DNA of 64,000 bases. Origin: CAJBVG01 sp943360385. GTDB lineage: Bacteria > Bacteroidota > Bacteroidia > Sphingobacteriales > Sphingobacteriaceae. This document shows positions 45,081 through 54,006 of this stretch, piece after piece. The notes under the pieces are model-generated. The model made no database searches and had not been told where the DNA came from. It saw only the letters and a program-made list of their open reading frames with translations. Numbering within the stretch: position 1 is the first letter of the stretch; the number at the start of each line of letters is the position of its first letter. The DNA lies in assembly GCA_943360385.1 (NCBI GenBank), contig CALRIM020000001.1, forward strand, positions 1 through 64,000, given 5' to 3'. Made by a program: the position numbers and the translations under genes.

Positions 45081-45208
45081 CCGACCCAATATTAATCGTA
45101 TGTTAAGAGATAGTTAAAAAAAGAAGTAGTAAAGTTAACCAGAAGGTTAAATTTAAGGATTGAGCAACGCTAAGTTAATATAGGCTTTATTTTAAAATCC
45201 TTTTCTGG

Positions 45209-45256
45209 GCTCGACGTCCACGTCGAGCTTATTTCGATGGACGTGGACGTCCATCG
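45209..45256. repeat. two adjacent GACGTGGACGTC-type hairpins
   Basis: GCTCGACGTCCACGTCGAGC (45209-45228) and CGATGGACGTGGACGTCC-ATCG (45235-45256, 10-bp perfect stem). They share the core ACGT-GG/CC-ACGT. The first is identical to the hairpin at 38796-38815. They lie downstream of the DUF962 gene stop and upstream of the receptor; nothing else is seen in the gap. Confidence 0.8.
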
Positions 45257-45286
45257 CAGCACCATTTCAGAAAAAGTCCCAAGCCT

Positions 45287-45775
45287 TTAGTCCTTCGACT
45301 GGTATGGTAAGCCTACTTTTTTGAAAACAAAGTGCAATAACCAAATAGGACCAATTAATAAAAATTGTAGATCTTTTAAGAATGAAGGTTTTTTCCCTTC
45401 TATTTTATGTCCAATGAATTGAAATATCCATGCTACCACGAAAATAATACCACAAATTTGCCACAAAGCCATTCCTCCTGCTCTTTCAGCATATTCTAAT
45501 TGAACGATGATGAAAGAAAATAATCCTGTTACAATAATCATTGCAAAGGCCAATATTGGAGATAACCTATAATAATAATATAAGGAGAATGCGATTACAA
45601 GCGATGCCCAATTAAAGAATGGATACGCTTTCATAGCTTCTGGCATTGGAATAGCCCAAACCAGACCTAATAAACTAAATACAATTGATGGAACTGCAAT
45701 CCAATGGATCAACTTGTTAGTACTGTTCAAATGGCTCGAACTGTACTCTTCGAAGAGGGTGTCTAGTTTTGTCAT
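45287..45775 (-). CDS. DUF962 / Mpo1-like membrane protein
   Basis: 162 residues with four to five hydrophobic helices. Family pattern FEEYSSSHLNSTNKLIHWIA, VPSIVFSLLGLVWA, ... FIGHKIEGKKPSFLKDLQFL, LIGPIWLLHFVFKK. The conserved His residues (H15, H24, FIGH, LLHF) fit the metal site of yeast Mpo1, a dioxygenase that alpha-oxidises 2-hydroxy fatty acids. A similar lipid role in bacteria is inferred. Inner membrane. Confidence 0.82.
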   Translation of the reverse strand: MTKLDTLFEEYSSSHLNSTNKLIHWIAVPSIVFSLLGLVWAIPMPEAMKAYPFFNWASLVIAFSLYYYYRLSPILAFAMIIVTGLFSFIIVQLEYAERAGGMALWQICGIIFVVAWIFQFIGHKIEGKKPSFLKDLQFLLIGPIWLLHFVFKKVGLPYQSKD

Positions 45776-45776
45776 G

Positions 45777-45862
45777 TGTTGAGAATCGGGTATCAGGTAT
45801 CGGGTATCGAGATATTGGATATAAATTACCCGCTACCTGATACTCGATACACGATACTGGTT
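45777..45862. repeat. GGGTATC inverted word repeat
   Basis: GAATCGGGTATCAGGTATCG then, after a 20-base spacer, ACCCGCTACCTGATACTCGA and TACACGATACTGG. It is the inverted-pair version of the word at 38,583, filling the gap between rny and the DUF962 gene. Confidence 0.8.
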
Positions 45863-45864
45863 AG

Positions 45865-47421
45865 TTATTTAGCGAACGACACCGCCCTAGTTTCTCTTAT
45901 CACTGTCACTTTAACCTGACCTGGGTATGTCATTTCTGTTTGAATTCTTTCAGCAATGTCGAATGATAATGCTTCTGCTTGTTGGTCTGTGATTTTTTCA
46001 CTTTCTACAATCACACGTAACTCACGACCAGCTTGAATAGCAAAAGTTTTTTCAACACCTGGGTACGATAAGGCTAGATCTTCCATTTCTTTTAAACGTT
46101 TGATGTAGCTTTCTACTACTTCTCGGCGTGCTCCTGGGCGTGCTCCAGAAATTGCATCACATGCTTGAATTATTGGAGACAAAATACTTGTCATTTCAAT
46201 TTCATCATGGTGAGCTCCAATGGCATTACATACTTCTGGATGTTCCTTATACTTTTCAGCTAATTGCATACCAAGGATAGCATGTGGTACTTCTGGATTA
46301 TCCTCAGATACTTTTCCAATATCATGTAGCAACCCTGCTCTACGAGCCATCTTCACGTTTAATCCTAATTCTGTTGCCATAATAGCACAGAAATTAGCTA
46401 CCTCACGTGAGTGTTGTAATAAATTTTGTCCGTAAGACGAACGGTATTTCATACGTCCTACCATTCTGATTAACTCAGGATGTAAACCGTGTATTCCTAA
46501 ATCGATAACAGTACGTTCTCCTGTTTCAATAATTTCTTCTTCTAATTGTTTTTTCGTTTTAGCAACTACTTCTTCAATACGTGCTGGGTGAATACGACCA
46601 TCTGTTACTAACCTGTGTAAAGATAAACGCGCTAACTCTCTACGTACTGGATCGAAGCCAGATAATATAATTGCTTCAGGAGTATCATCAACAATAATTT
46701 CTATACCTGTAGCAGCTTCTAATGCACGAATATTACGTCCTTCGCGGCCAATGATTCTTCCTTTAACCTCATCACTTTCTATGTTGAATACCGAAACAGT
46801 GTTTTCTATAGCAGCTTCTGTAGCCGAGCGTTGAATAGTTTGAATAACAATTTTCTTCGCTTCTTTTGCAGCAGTCATTTTTGCATCTTCTACAATATCT
46901 TTAATCATCGACATTGCATTCGTACGTGCTTCATCCTTCAAGGCTTCTACCATTTGTGCTTTGGCATCCTCGGCAGATAAACCTGCAATTTTTTCTAATT
47001 GTGTTACTTGTTGCGTGTGAAGTTGATCTACTTCTGCTTTTTTCTTTTCAAGAATTTCTATTTGACGATTTAAATTCTGACGAGTAGTATCCAACTCTTG
47101 TTCTTTACGAGTGTTGTTCTCTATCTTCTGACCTAAACTTTGTTCCTTTTGTTTTAGAGAATTCTCCCTTTGAGAAGCAAGTGTGTTTTTCTGTTGAATT
47201 TCTTGTTCATGCTCTGCTTTTAATTGCAAGAACTTTTCTTTTGCCTCTAATAATTTATTTTTCTTTAAAAGTTCCGCTTGAGATTCAGCATCTTTTAGAA
47301 CTTTTTCTGCATTTGATTTTGCAATCTGCTCATGATCTTGGATTCCTTTTTTTAGCATTAATCTTGCTATTAAAAATCCTATCAATAAAGCCACGATTCC
47401 TGTTACGATCGTTACTACCAT
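45865..47421 (-). CDS. rny: ribonuclease Y
   Basis: 518 residues. N-terminal membrane helix (IVTGIVALLIGFLIARLML), a long charged coiled coil (~30-200), KH domain (VKGRIIGREGRNIRALEAAT, GIEIIVDDTPEAIILSGFDP), and an HD domain (REVANFCAIMATE, ARRAGLLHDIGKV, IGAHHDEIE). Membrane-bound endoribonuclease that starts mRNA decay. Downstream of zapA by 84 bp in the pheT-zapA-rny cluster. Confidence 0.97.
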   Translation of the reverse strand: MVVTIVTGIVALLIGFLIARLMLKKGIQDHEQIAKSNAEKVLKDAESQAELLKKNKLLEAKEKFLQLKAEHEQEIQQKNTLASQRENSLKQKEQSLGQKIENNTRKEQELDTTRQNLNRQIEILEKKKAEVDQLHTQQVTQLEKIAGLSAEDAKAQMVEALKDEARTNAMSMIKDIVEDAKMTAAKEAKKIVIQTIQRSATEAAIENTVSVFNIESDEVKGRIIGREGRNIRALEAATGIEIIVDDTPEAIILSGFDPVRRELARLSLHRLVTDGRIHPARIEEVVAKTKKQLEEEIIETGERTVIDLGIHGLHPELIRMVGRMKYRSSYGQNLLQHSREVANFCAIMATELGLNVKMARRAGLLHDIGKVSEDNPEVPHAILGMQLAEKYKEHPEVCNAIGAHHDEIEMTSILSPIIQACDAISGARPGARREVVESYIKRLKEMEDLALSYPGVEKTFAIQAGRELRVIVESEKITDQQAEALSFDIAERIQTEMTYPGQVKVTVIRETRAVSFAK

Positions 47422-47505
47422 GTTTATTTGTTATTAATATTATACCATATGCGCTATTTAAATAGCAGCACAATAGTTAAAACAAGTAGAAAAACACTAA
47501 AAAAA

Positions 47506-47799
47506 TTATTGCTTAAACAGGTAATCACTCAGTCGTTTGTCGATTTTTTCCATTTGTTGAGAAAAATCTAAACTCATTGATTTGTGATTTTTATCGAGAT
47601 TTAAATGTTCTGTGGCAATTTGTAAAATGCACATGGAAAGTAAATCTTGCTTATCTCTAACTGCATAGTTCTCTTGGAACTCCTTTATGCGGTCGTTTAC
47701 AAGCTTAGCTGCTTTCCGAACGTTCTCCTCATCCTCACTATTTATTTTTAAAGGATAAACCCTATCGGCAATATTAATTTTAATGGAAATTTCTCCCAT
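47506..47799 (-). CDS. zapA: cell division protein ZapA
   Basis: 97 residues. ISIKINIADRVYPLKINSED, then VNDRIKEFQENYAVRDKQDL and a C-terminal helix. ZapA bundles FtsZ filaments at midcell. It starts 24 bp after a small coiled-coil gene, with pheT upstream of that. Confidence 0.9.
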   Translation of the reverse strand: MGEISIKINIADRVYPLKINSEDEENVRKAAKLVNDRIKEFQENYAVRDKQDLLSMCILQIATEHLNLDKNHKSMSLDFSQQMEKIDKRLSDYLFKQ

Positions 47800-47823
47800 C
47801 TTTTGTTTTATAAACTATTGTTA

Positions 47824-48102
47824 TTATTTACTCAAAATAGATATACATTTATCTATTTCTCGCACAAAATCGTTAATTTTCGTCTTAATGTCAAGTGTCT
47901 TCTCATTCGTAACCGCCACACTTTTGGCTAATTTAAGGATACGATGCTTCTCTTCCAAGTCTTTAAGCTCAGAAGATAAATCTAAAAATCGCTTCCTCAA
48001 AAGTTCATTATCACCTAAAAGGAGATCGTTCTGCTCTTTCAGTGCATCACAATACTCCATGAGCATATCTACTTTTTTCTCTATGCTATCTAGGTTCTTC
48101 AT
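47824..48102 (-). CDS. small coiled-coil protein next to zapA (ZapB-like by shape)
   Basis: 92 residues, nearly all heptad-like: LDSIEKKVDMLMEYCDALKE, QNDLLLGDNELLRKRFLDLS, SELKDLEEKHRILKLAKSVA. Size, predicted all-helix fold and position beside zapA recall ZapB, the coiled-coil partner of ZapA in gammaproteobacteria, but sequence identity to ZapB cannot be claimed. The gene starts right after pheT stops (no gap), so all are in one transcript. Confidence 0.7.
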   Translation of the reverse strand: MKNLDSIEKKVDMLMEYCDALKEQNDLLLGDNELLRKRFLDLSSELKDLEEKHRILKLAKSVAVTNEKTLDIKTKINDFVREIDKCISILSK

Positions 48103-50505
48103 TTACGATTTCCTTATTTCTGCGCCTACTTCTTTTTCGTAAGATTTTATTAATTTCTCCATTACACCATCAATTACTTGATCTTGTAAGGTATTTTCTT
48201 CATCCATCAAAATAAAACTCAAGGCATACGATTTCTTACCCTCTGGTAATTTATCGCCCTCATATACATCGAATATATCGATGTTTTTCAATAGTTTTTG
48301 TTCCGCTTGATTTGCAATTTTCTTCAATTGTTCAAACGTAACCTCCTTATTTATAAGCATTGAAAGGTCTCTGCGTACCGATGGGTATTTTGGAGCTCCT
48401 CTATATTCCTTTTTGCGTTTAACTATGTTTTGCATCAAGGCATTCATGTTTATATCTGCAAAAAACACTTCCTGAGCAATATCAAACTGCTTTAGAGTCT
48501 TTTTAGCAATGGAAGATACTTTAATTATTTCCAATTTCCCTAATAAATATGAAAAGCCCTCATTCCCATTCTCATTAATAACCTGCGTTTTAATGCCAGA
48601 AAGCCCAACTCTATTTACTAATTGATCAACAATGGATTTTAGGTTGAAAATGGTATTCTTCTCAGCTTTCTCTTTCCAGTGTTCCAAATGAGTGTTTCCA
48701 GTTAGGAATAAACTCAAATGAAATTTCTCTTCATAACCAGTTTCTGTTTTATGATAGGTGTTTCCCCATTCATACAACTTTAAATCGCTTGATCGTCTAT
48801 TAATATTATATGAAATAGCCTCCAAACCACAACTTAACATCTGATTACGCATTACTTGTAATTCAATACTCAATGGATTTAATATTTCCACCTGATCTGA
48901 ATTATCAAACAGTTCGTTGTTTTTTGATGAAGTTAATGAATTCGACATCATTTCCTGATACCCAACAGAACTTAGGTATTCTGATAGAATTTCCTTTACT
49001 CTTTCTGGGTCTGGTTTTACAGAAAACGATAGCGATGATTTTAAATGAGTTGGCATTTCAATATTATTCAACCCGTAAATTCTTAAAATCTCTTCCACTA
49101 AATCGCATGGACGAGTAACATCTACTTTTGATAATGGGACTCTTACCAACACATATTCTGGCATTTCATCCAAAATTTTTATGCCCAAACCCGATAGTAT
49201 TTCTACCATCAATTTAGGTTCTAATTTTTTACCAATTAATTTTTGAGCATACTCGAAATTCAATTTGATTTCTGCGGCCGCAATAGGATTTGGATATACA
49301 TCCGTAATACATGGTTCTGCATTTCCTCCTGCTATCTCTAGAACTAATTCTACTGCTTGAGACAATGCCATTAAACACATATCGGCATCTGTACCACGTT
49401 CAAATCTAAAGGAAGCATCCGTTTTTAAATCGTGTTGCTTAGAAGATTTACGAACAACCGCAGCATTAAAGTAAGCACTTTCTAAAAATATATTTTTTGT
49501 TTCGGCATTTACAGAAGTGTTTAACCCTCCCATAGTACCGGCAATTCCAATCAATCTTTCTGCATCAGTAATAACCAATTCTCCACCAACCATTTTACGC
49601 TCTGCTTGATCTAAGGTTTGCAATAATTCTCCTGCCAATGCTCTACGAACCTTTACTGTATTGCCTTTTAACGCATCTGCATTGTATGCATGCATTGGTT
49701 GACCCAAACCATGACAGATGTAATTTGTAATATCTACAATATTATTAATGGGTTTTAACCCGATAGATTGTAAACGTTCCTTTAGCCATTCTGGAGATTC
49801 TTCAACGTTAACATCTGAAATATAAATTCCAGTAAAACGTGGCGTATCTTCCGAAGATTCAATATCTAATTTTATTTTTCCAACTGCATGAACTGGTAAG
49901 AGTGTATGTTCTTTTTGCAAAAGTGGTCTGTTGAATATGGCTGATAAATCTCTAGCTACACCAAAATGTGAAGCAGCATCGGCACGATTTGGCGTTAACC
50001 CTATTTCGAAAATAGTATCTGAACTTAAATTGAAATATGTTTTTAATGCTGTACCAATAACAGCATCATCTGGTAATACTTTAATCCCATCGTGCGACTT
50101 TCCCATTCCTATTTCATCCTCTGCACAAATCATTCCTTCTGAAACTTCTGAACGAATTTTAGATTTATTGATTTTAAAGGGTTCACCTTCTAAGGGGTAA
50201 ACAGTTGTTCCTACTGTTGCAACAATTACTTTTTGACCAACAGCTACATTAGGTGCACCGCAAACTATTTGTAAAGGCTCACCCGAACCAACATCCACTT
50301 TCGTCACTCTTAAACGGTCGGCATTCGGGTGCTGCCAACATTCTAATACATGTCCTACAACTAATCCTTCTAACCCACCTTTTATTGATTCTACGACTTC
50401 CGTCGACTCTACTTCTAAACCTACCGATGTTAAAGACTCTGATATCTGTTGAGTATTATCACTCAAATCAATATATTCCTTCAACCACTTATATGAAATC
50501 TTCAT
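48103..50505 (-). CDS. pheT: phenylalanine-tRNA ligase beta subunit
   Basis: 800 residues, full length. N-terminal tRNA-binding (EMAP-like) domain with VVGHVLECWQHPNADRLRVT and ICGAPNVAVGQKVIVATVGT; B3/B4 editing region; B5 domain; C-terminal anticodon-binding ferredoxin-like domain (YRGAPKYPSVRRDLSMLINK). Works with PheS, which is not in the window. First gene of the cluster with the coiled-coil gene, zapA and perhaps rny. Confidence 0.97.
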   Translation of the reverse strand: MKISYKWLKEYIDLSDNTQQISESLTSVGLEVESTEVVESIKGGLEGLVVGHVLECWQHPNADRLRVTKVDVGSGEPLQIVCGAPNVAVGQKVIVATVGTTVYPLEGEPFKINKSKIRSEVSEGMICAEDEIGMGKSHDGIKVLPDDAVIGTALKTYFNLSSDTIFEIGLTPNRADAASHFGVARDLSAIFNRPLLQKEHTLLPVHAVGKIKLDIESSEDTPRFTGIYISDVNVEESPEWLKERLQSIGLKPINNIVDITNYICHGLGQPMHAYNADALKGNTVKVRRALAGELLQTLDQAERKMVGGELVITDAERLIGIAGTMGGLNTSVNAETKNIFLESAYFNAAVVRKSSKQHDLKTDASFRFERGTDADMCLMALSQAVELVLEIAGGNAEPCITDVYPNPIAAAEIKLNFEYAQKLIGKKLEPKLMVEILSGLGIKILDEMPEYVLVRVPLSKVDVTRPCDLVEEILRIYGLNNIEMPTHLKSSLSFSVKPDPERVKEILSEYLSSVGYQEMMSNSLTSSKNNELFDNSDQVEILNPLSIELQVMRNQMLSCGLEAISYNINRRSSDLKLYEWGNTYHKTETGYEEKFHLSLFLTGNTHLEHWKEKAEKNTIFNLKSIVDQLVNRVGLSGIKTQVINENGNEGFSYLLGKLEIIKVSSIAKKTLKQFDIAQEVFFADINMNALMQNIVKRKKEYRGAPKYPSVRRDLSMLINKEVTFEQLKKIANQAEQKLLKNIDIFDVYEGDKLPEGKKSYALSFILMDEENTLQDQVIDGVMEKLIKSYEKEVGAEIRKS

Positions 50506-50525
50506 TTAATAAATATCCGTTTTTA

Positions 50526-50533
50526 CAAAAGTA
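50526..50533 (-). promoter_or_regulatory. -7 element TACTTTTG of pheT
   Basis: CGTACTTTTG on the minus strand about 20 bp before the ATG. No clear TTTG partner. Confidence 0.4.
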
Positions 50534-50553
50534 CGAAAAAAGTGCTGCTTATA

Positions 50554-51255
50554 CTATAGGATTCCCTCATCGCAAAAACTTAAATAGTTGTTCTCATGAA
50601 TAATCAAATGATCGAGAAGTTTAATATCCATTAGTAATGCAGCCTCTTTACATTTATTAGTGATAATAACATCTTCGGTGCTCGGTGTAAGATTTCCTGA
50701 GGGGTGATTATGACAGATTATGATGGAGCTCGCCAGACATTCGATTGCACTTTTTAATATCATTCGGATATCTGCAACCGTACCACTAATACCACCTTTG
50801 CTTAAACACCTTTTTTCGATAATAAAGTTCCCTCTATTTAAAAAAATGACCCAAAATTCCTCATGAGCTAGGTCTGCAAAGTGCTCGGCCATTAGTGTAT
50901 AAATACTAGAACTACTCTGTATTTTCTTAAGCTGAGGTTTGCTCACATCCTTTCGTCTTTGCCCTAATTCTAAACACGCAGAAATAATTAAAGCCTTGGC
51001 TTCACCAATTCCGTTGTGTTTTTTTAGTTCTGCAAGAGTAAGTTTAGAGAGTTTACTAAGGTCTGATTGTACACTCGCCAATAGGGTTTGAGCTATAGAG
51101 AGAGCATTGTTATCTGGCGTTCCGCTGCCTATGAGTATAGCTAACAGTTCCGCATCGCTAAGGCTATGTCGCCCTTTTTGCTTGAGTTTTTCACGAGGTT
51201 TATCTGCCTCCGACCATTCTTTAATGGTTAATCGATTTCTATTTTCCGCCTTCAC
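50554..51255 (-). CDS. radC: RadC family JAB-domain protein
   Basis: 233 residues. N-terminal UPF0758 helix-hairpin part (KHNGIGEAKALIISACLELG) and the C-terminal MPN/JAB domain with the metal motif H182-N-H184-P-S-G and D195. The zinc ligand set is complete, so a metalloprotease-like activity is possible; the old link to DNA repair is doubtful. The gene is on the minus strand, 77 bp after the rpsT stop. Confidence 0.92.
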   Translation of the reverse strand: MKAENRNRLTIKEWSEADKPREKLKQKGRHSLSDAELLAILIGSGTPDNNALSIAQTLLASVQSDLSKLSKLTLAELKKHNGIGEAKALIISACLELGQRRKDVSKPQLKKIQSSSSIYTLMAEHFADLAHEEFWVIFLNRGNFIIEKRCLSKGGISGTVADIRMILKSAIECLASSIIICHNHPSGNLTPSTEDVIITNKCKEAALLMDIKLLDHLIIHENNYLSFCDEGIL

Positions 51256-51280
51256 AAATGTAAAGGTCGTATAAATAAAA

Positions 51281-51310
51281 AAATCCTACAACCTCACGGA
51301 TGCAGGATTT
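51281..51310 (-). terminator. terminator of rpsT
   Basis: AAATCCT / AGGATTT stem with extra pairing inside; followed on the minus strand by a TTTTTTATTTAT run. 23 bp after the stop codon. Confidence 0.8.
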
Positions 51311-51332
51311 TTTATCAGCGGAATATAATATA

Positions 51333-51587
51333 CTAGCTAAGTGAGTTTACGAATTTCGTAAGCTTAGACTTGTTATTAGCCGCTTTATTTTTGTGAATAA
51401 CGTTTTTCTTAGCCAAACGATCCAACATAGAAGTAACTTTCTTCAATAATTCAGATGCTTCTGATTTAGTAGAAGAAGAACGTAATCTTTTAATAGCATT
51501 ACGCGTAGTTCTTGCTTGGTATCTGTTTCTCAAACGCTTTGTAGCATTTGCTCTAATTCTCTTAATTGCTGATTTATGATTTGCCAT
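51333..51587 (-). CDS. rpsT: 30S ribosomal protein S20
   Basis: 84 residues, very basic. ANHKSAIKRIRANATKRLRN, RYQARTTRNAIKRLRS, ... KVTSMLDRLAKKNVIHKNKA and ANNKSKLTKFVN. Binds the 16S rRNA 5' domain. Own promoter and terminator. Confidence 0.98.
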   Translation of the reverse strand: MANHKSAIKRIRANATKRLRNRYQARTTRNAIKRLRSSSTKSEASELLKKVTSMLDRLAKKNVIHKNKAANNKSKLTKFVNSLS

Positions 51588-51610
51588 TGCTTATTATTTC
51601 AAAAGGACTG

Positions 51611-51641
51611 CAAATATACGGTCAGTTTTCTAATTTCCAAA
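51611..51641 (-). promoter_or_regulatory. promoter of rpsT
   Basis: On the minus strand TTTG (51638-51641), exactly 19 bases, then TATATTTG (51611-51618), inside CGTATATTTGCAGTCC. Near-perfect Bacteroidota promoter. Confidence 0.8.
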
Positions 51642-51686
51642 GTATAAATTCAAAAAGAAGAAAATATCTTATCTTTAGCCCTAATT

Positions 51687-52655
51687 ATGCGCAAAATAAC
51701 ACTTTTTATCTGCTTTCTAGTCCTAGTTGGAACTAGTTTAGTGTACTCTTGGGGCTTTTTTGCCCACAAAAGAGTGAACCGATTGGCCGTTTTTACCCTT
51801 CCAAAGGAATTAATGGGCTTCTATAAAAGCAATATAAACTACATAACGGAGCAAGCAGTTGCCCCAGATAAGCGTAGGTATTCTGATAAAGAAGAGGCCC
51901 CTCGCCACTATTTAGATGCAGACCACTACGATTTACACCATCCATTTGATAGCATTCCGATGAAATGGAAAGATGCTGCAAGCAAATACTCAGAAGATAC
52001 CTTAAAGTCTTATGGTACTGTTCCTTGGAGAATCCAAGAACGCTTAGCGCAATTAACTCAAGCATTTAAGGAAAGGGATTCGGCTAAAATATTATTCTAT
52101 TCTGCTGACCTTGGTCACTATGTTGCAGATGCTTGCGTTCCTTTGCATTCTACAGAGAATTACGATGGGCAAATGTCTGGACAAAAAGGATTGCATGGTT
52201 TCTGGGAATCGCGTTTACCAGAATTATTTGCCGACGATTATAATTATTGGGTAGGCAAAGCCACTTATATAGCAGATCCCCTAGATGAATCGTTTAAACT
52301 ATTAAAAGGGAGTTTTGCAGCAGTTGATTCTGTTTTCAAATTCGAAAAAGAATTAACCGAGAAAATGGGCAAAGAGAAAAAGTACAGCTTTGAGCAAAAA
52401 GGTAATAAAAATGTTCAGGTGTATTCATACGAATTCTCAAAGGCATACCACGAACAATTAGACGGAATGGTAGAAAGACGCATGCGTGTTGCTATTAAGG
52501 CCGTAGGGAGCTACTGGTACACCGCCTGGGTGAATGCTGGCCAACCTAACATGAAAAAGCTTATCAATAAATCTCAAAACACTGCCGATAAAGAAAAAGT
52601 GGAAAAGGAAGAGGCAGCGTATAAGAATGGGAAAGCGTTGGGGAGAGTCGAATAA
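51687..52655 (+). CDS. secreted zinc-dependent phospholipase C / S1-P1 nuclease-like protein
   Basis: 322 residues. Signal peptide (MRKITLFICFLVLVGTSLVY-S), so the mature protein begins at W22, the usual N-terminal Trp ligand of the trinuclear zinc site (WGFFAHK, H27). Other candidate ligands: H74 and D79 (RHYLDADHYD), H144 and D148 (DLGHYVADA), H154, H170 and E174 (LHGFWES). The set is complete, so an active periplasmic or secreted phosphodiesterase is likely. Phospholipid versus nucleic-acid substrate cannot be decided. Divergent from rpsT. Confidence 0.85.
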   Translation: MRKITLFICFLVLVGTSLVYSWGFFAHKRVNRLAVFTLPKELMGFYKSNINYITEQAVAPDKRRYSDKEEAPRHYLDADHYDLHHPFDSIPMKWKDAASKYSEDTLKSYGTVPWRIQERLAQLTQAFKERDSAKILFYSADLGHYVADACVPLHSTENYDGQMSGQKGLHGFWESRLPELFADDYNYWVGKATYIADPLDESFKLLKGSFAAVDSVFKFEKELTEKMGKEKKYSFEQKGNKNVQVYSYEFSKAYHEQLDGMVERRMRVAIKAVGSYWYTAWVNAGQPNMKKLINKSQNTADKEKVEKEEAAYKNGKALGRVE

Positions 52656-52835
52656 TTCGAACTTGCGAACTAGCGAAATGGCGAAAAGACGAAATGGCGA
52701 ATTTGTGAAAAGACGAATTTGCAAATAAAAAAAGGGTTGTAAGTGTAAACTTCAACCCTTTTTTTATTTCATTTATTTTTTTCGAAAGTTCTTTAATTCG
52801 CTAGTTCACAAATTCGTCGTTTCGTTAATTCGATT
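52656..52835. repeat. GCGAAATGGCGAA / TTCGCTAGTTC inverted words around a terminator
   Basis: Left run (52656-52722): GAACTTGCGAACTAGCGAAA, TGGCGAAAAGACGAA and GACGAATTTG words, starting right after a stop codon. Right run (52780-52834): AATTCGCTAGTTCACAAATT, CGTCGTTTCGTTAATTCG, ending at the dnaN stop. They are inverted relatives and enclose a bidirectional terminator. Confidence 0.8.
52727..52765. terminator. bidirectional terminator between the phospholipase-like gene and dnaN
   Basis: AAAAAAAGGGTTG / CAACCCTTTTTTT with an extra AAG/CTT and a small loop. A-run and T-run on both sides serve both convergent genes. Confidence 0.9.
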
Positions 52836-53958
52836 AAGCGTAGCTATTCAACATTACCGGCATTACTAACATCAATACATCTTCATTATTGTCTGTAGTT
52901 ACTGGCAATAAAATTCCTGCTCTGTTTGGTGTCGACATTTCTAAAATAACTTCTTCTGTATTTAAATTGCTCAACATTTCGATGATGAATTTTGCATTGA
53001 ATCCAATTTCAATGTCTTCACCTTCGTATTGGCAACCTAAGCGTTCGTGTGCTTCGTTAGAGAAGTCCATATCTTCAGCAGAAATTTGCAATTCTGAACC
53101 CGATATTTTTAAACGAACTTGATGAGTAGTTTTATTTGAGAAAATAGAAACACGACGTAAACATGATAATAATTGATTACGATCTATTGTTAATTTGTTC
53201 GGATTATTTACTGGAATTACCGCTTCATAATCTGGATATTTTTCATCGATTAAACGACAGATTAAGTTCACATTATTAAATGAGAACGATGCGTTTGTAT
53301 TATTATACTCAACATTTACACTGATGTCTTCAACAGGTAAAGATGATTTTAAAAGATTCAATGCTTTTTTAGGAAGAATGAATGAATTAGACACATCTGC
53401 CTTTGCATCTCTTCTTCTGTAACGAACCAATTTATGTGCATCGGTAGCTACAAACGTTAAGTTTTCGGTCGACATTTGGCAATAAACACCTGTCATAGCC
53501 GGACGAAGTTCGTCGGTACTCACCGCAAAGATTGTTTTCGAAATAGCTTCTGATAAAACAGATGCAGACATCATTAACGATGCAGCTTGCTCTATCTTAG
53601 GGATTTTCGGAAAATCTTCACCGTTTTCTCCTACCAACTTATATTTACCCTCTCCAGCAGTCATTTCTATAGAGAAATTTTCTGCACTGATGGTAAAAGT
53701 AATTGGCTGTTCTGGTAAGGTTTTTAAGGTATCTAATAAAATCTTAGATGGTACCGCAATTTTTCCATTTTCCTTTGCTTCAACTGCCAATGAGGTAGTC
53801 ATAGTTGTTTGTAAATCAGTTGCCGAAACCGTTAGATTTCCACTACTAATTTCGAAAAGGAAATTTTCGATAATTGGTAAAACCGTATTGGTGCTCAATG
53901 CACCACTAATTACTTGTAATTGCTTCAGTAATGCCGAAGAAGATACAATAAACTTCAT
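52834..53958 (-). CDS. dnaN: DNA polymerase III beta sliding clamp
   Basis: 374 residues, normal length, three clamp domains. Typical stretches: MKFIVSSSALLKQLQVISGA, TVLPIIENFLFE, AGEGKYKLVGENGEDFP, VSTDELRPAMTGVY, FVATDAHKLVRYRR, SPxxAGILLPV-like NRAGILLPVTTDNNEDVLML and a C-terminal VMPVML. Away from dnaA here, as often in the phylum. Confidence 0.98.
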   Translation of the reverse strand: MKFIVSSSALLKQLQVISGALSTNTVLPIIENFLFEISSGNLTVSATDLQTTMTTSLAVEAKENGKIAVPSKILLDTLKTLPEQPITFTISAENFSIEMTAGEGKYKLVGENGEDFPKIPKIEQAASLMMSASVLSEAISKTIFAVSTDELRPAMTGVYCQMSTENLTFVATDAHKLVRYRRRDAKADVSNSFILPKKALNLLKSSLPVEDISVNVEYNNTNASFSFNNVNLICRLIDEKYPDYEAVIPVNNPNKLTIDRNQLLSCLRRVSIFSNKTTHQVRLKISGSELQISAEDMDFSNEAHERLGCQYEGEDIEIGFNAKFIIEMLSNLNTEEVILEMSTPNRAGILLPVTTDNNEDVLMLVMPVMLNSYA

Positions 53959-53983
53959 TTCTAAATCTTTCTTTGTTTGATAG

Positions 53984-53991
53984 CAAATATA
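53984..53991 (-). promoter_or_regulatory. -7 element TATATTTG of dnaN
   Basis: TATATTTG on the minus strand 26 bp before the ATG; no TTTG at the expected distance. Confidence 0.45.
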
Positions 53992-54006
53992 TAATATTAA
54001 TTGAGC

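Noticed and set aside
47422..47505. 6S RNA next to zapA
   Set aside because: The gap is only 84 bases, too short for 6S RNA, and shows no long hairpin.
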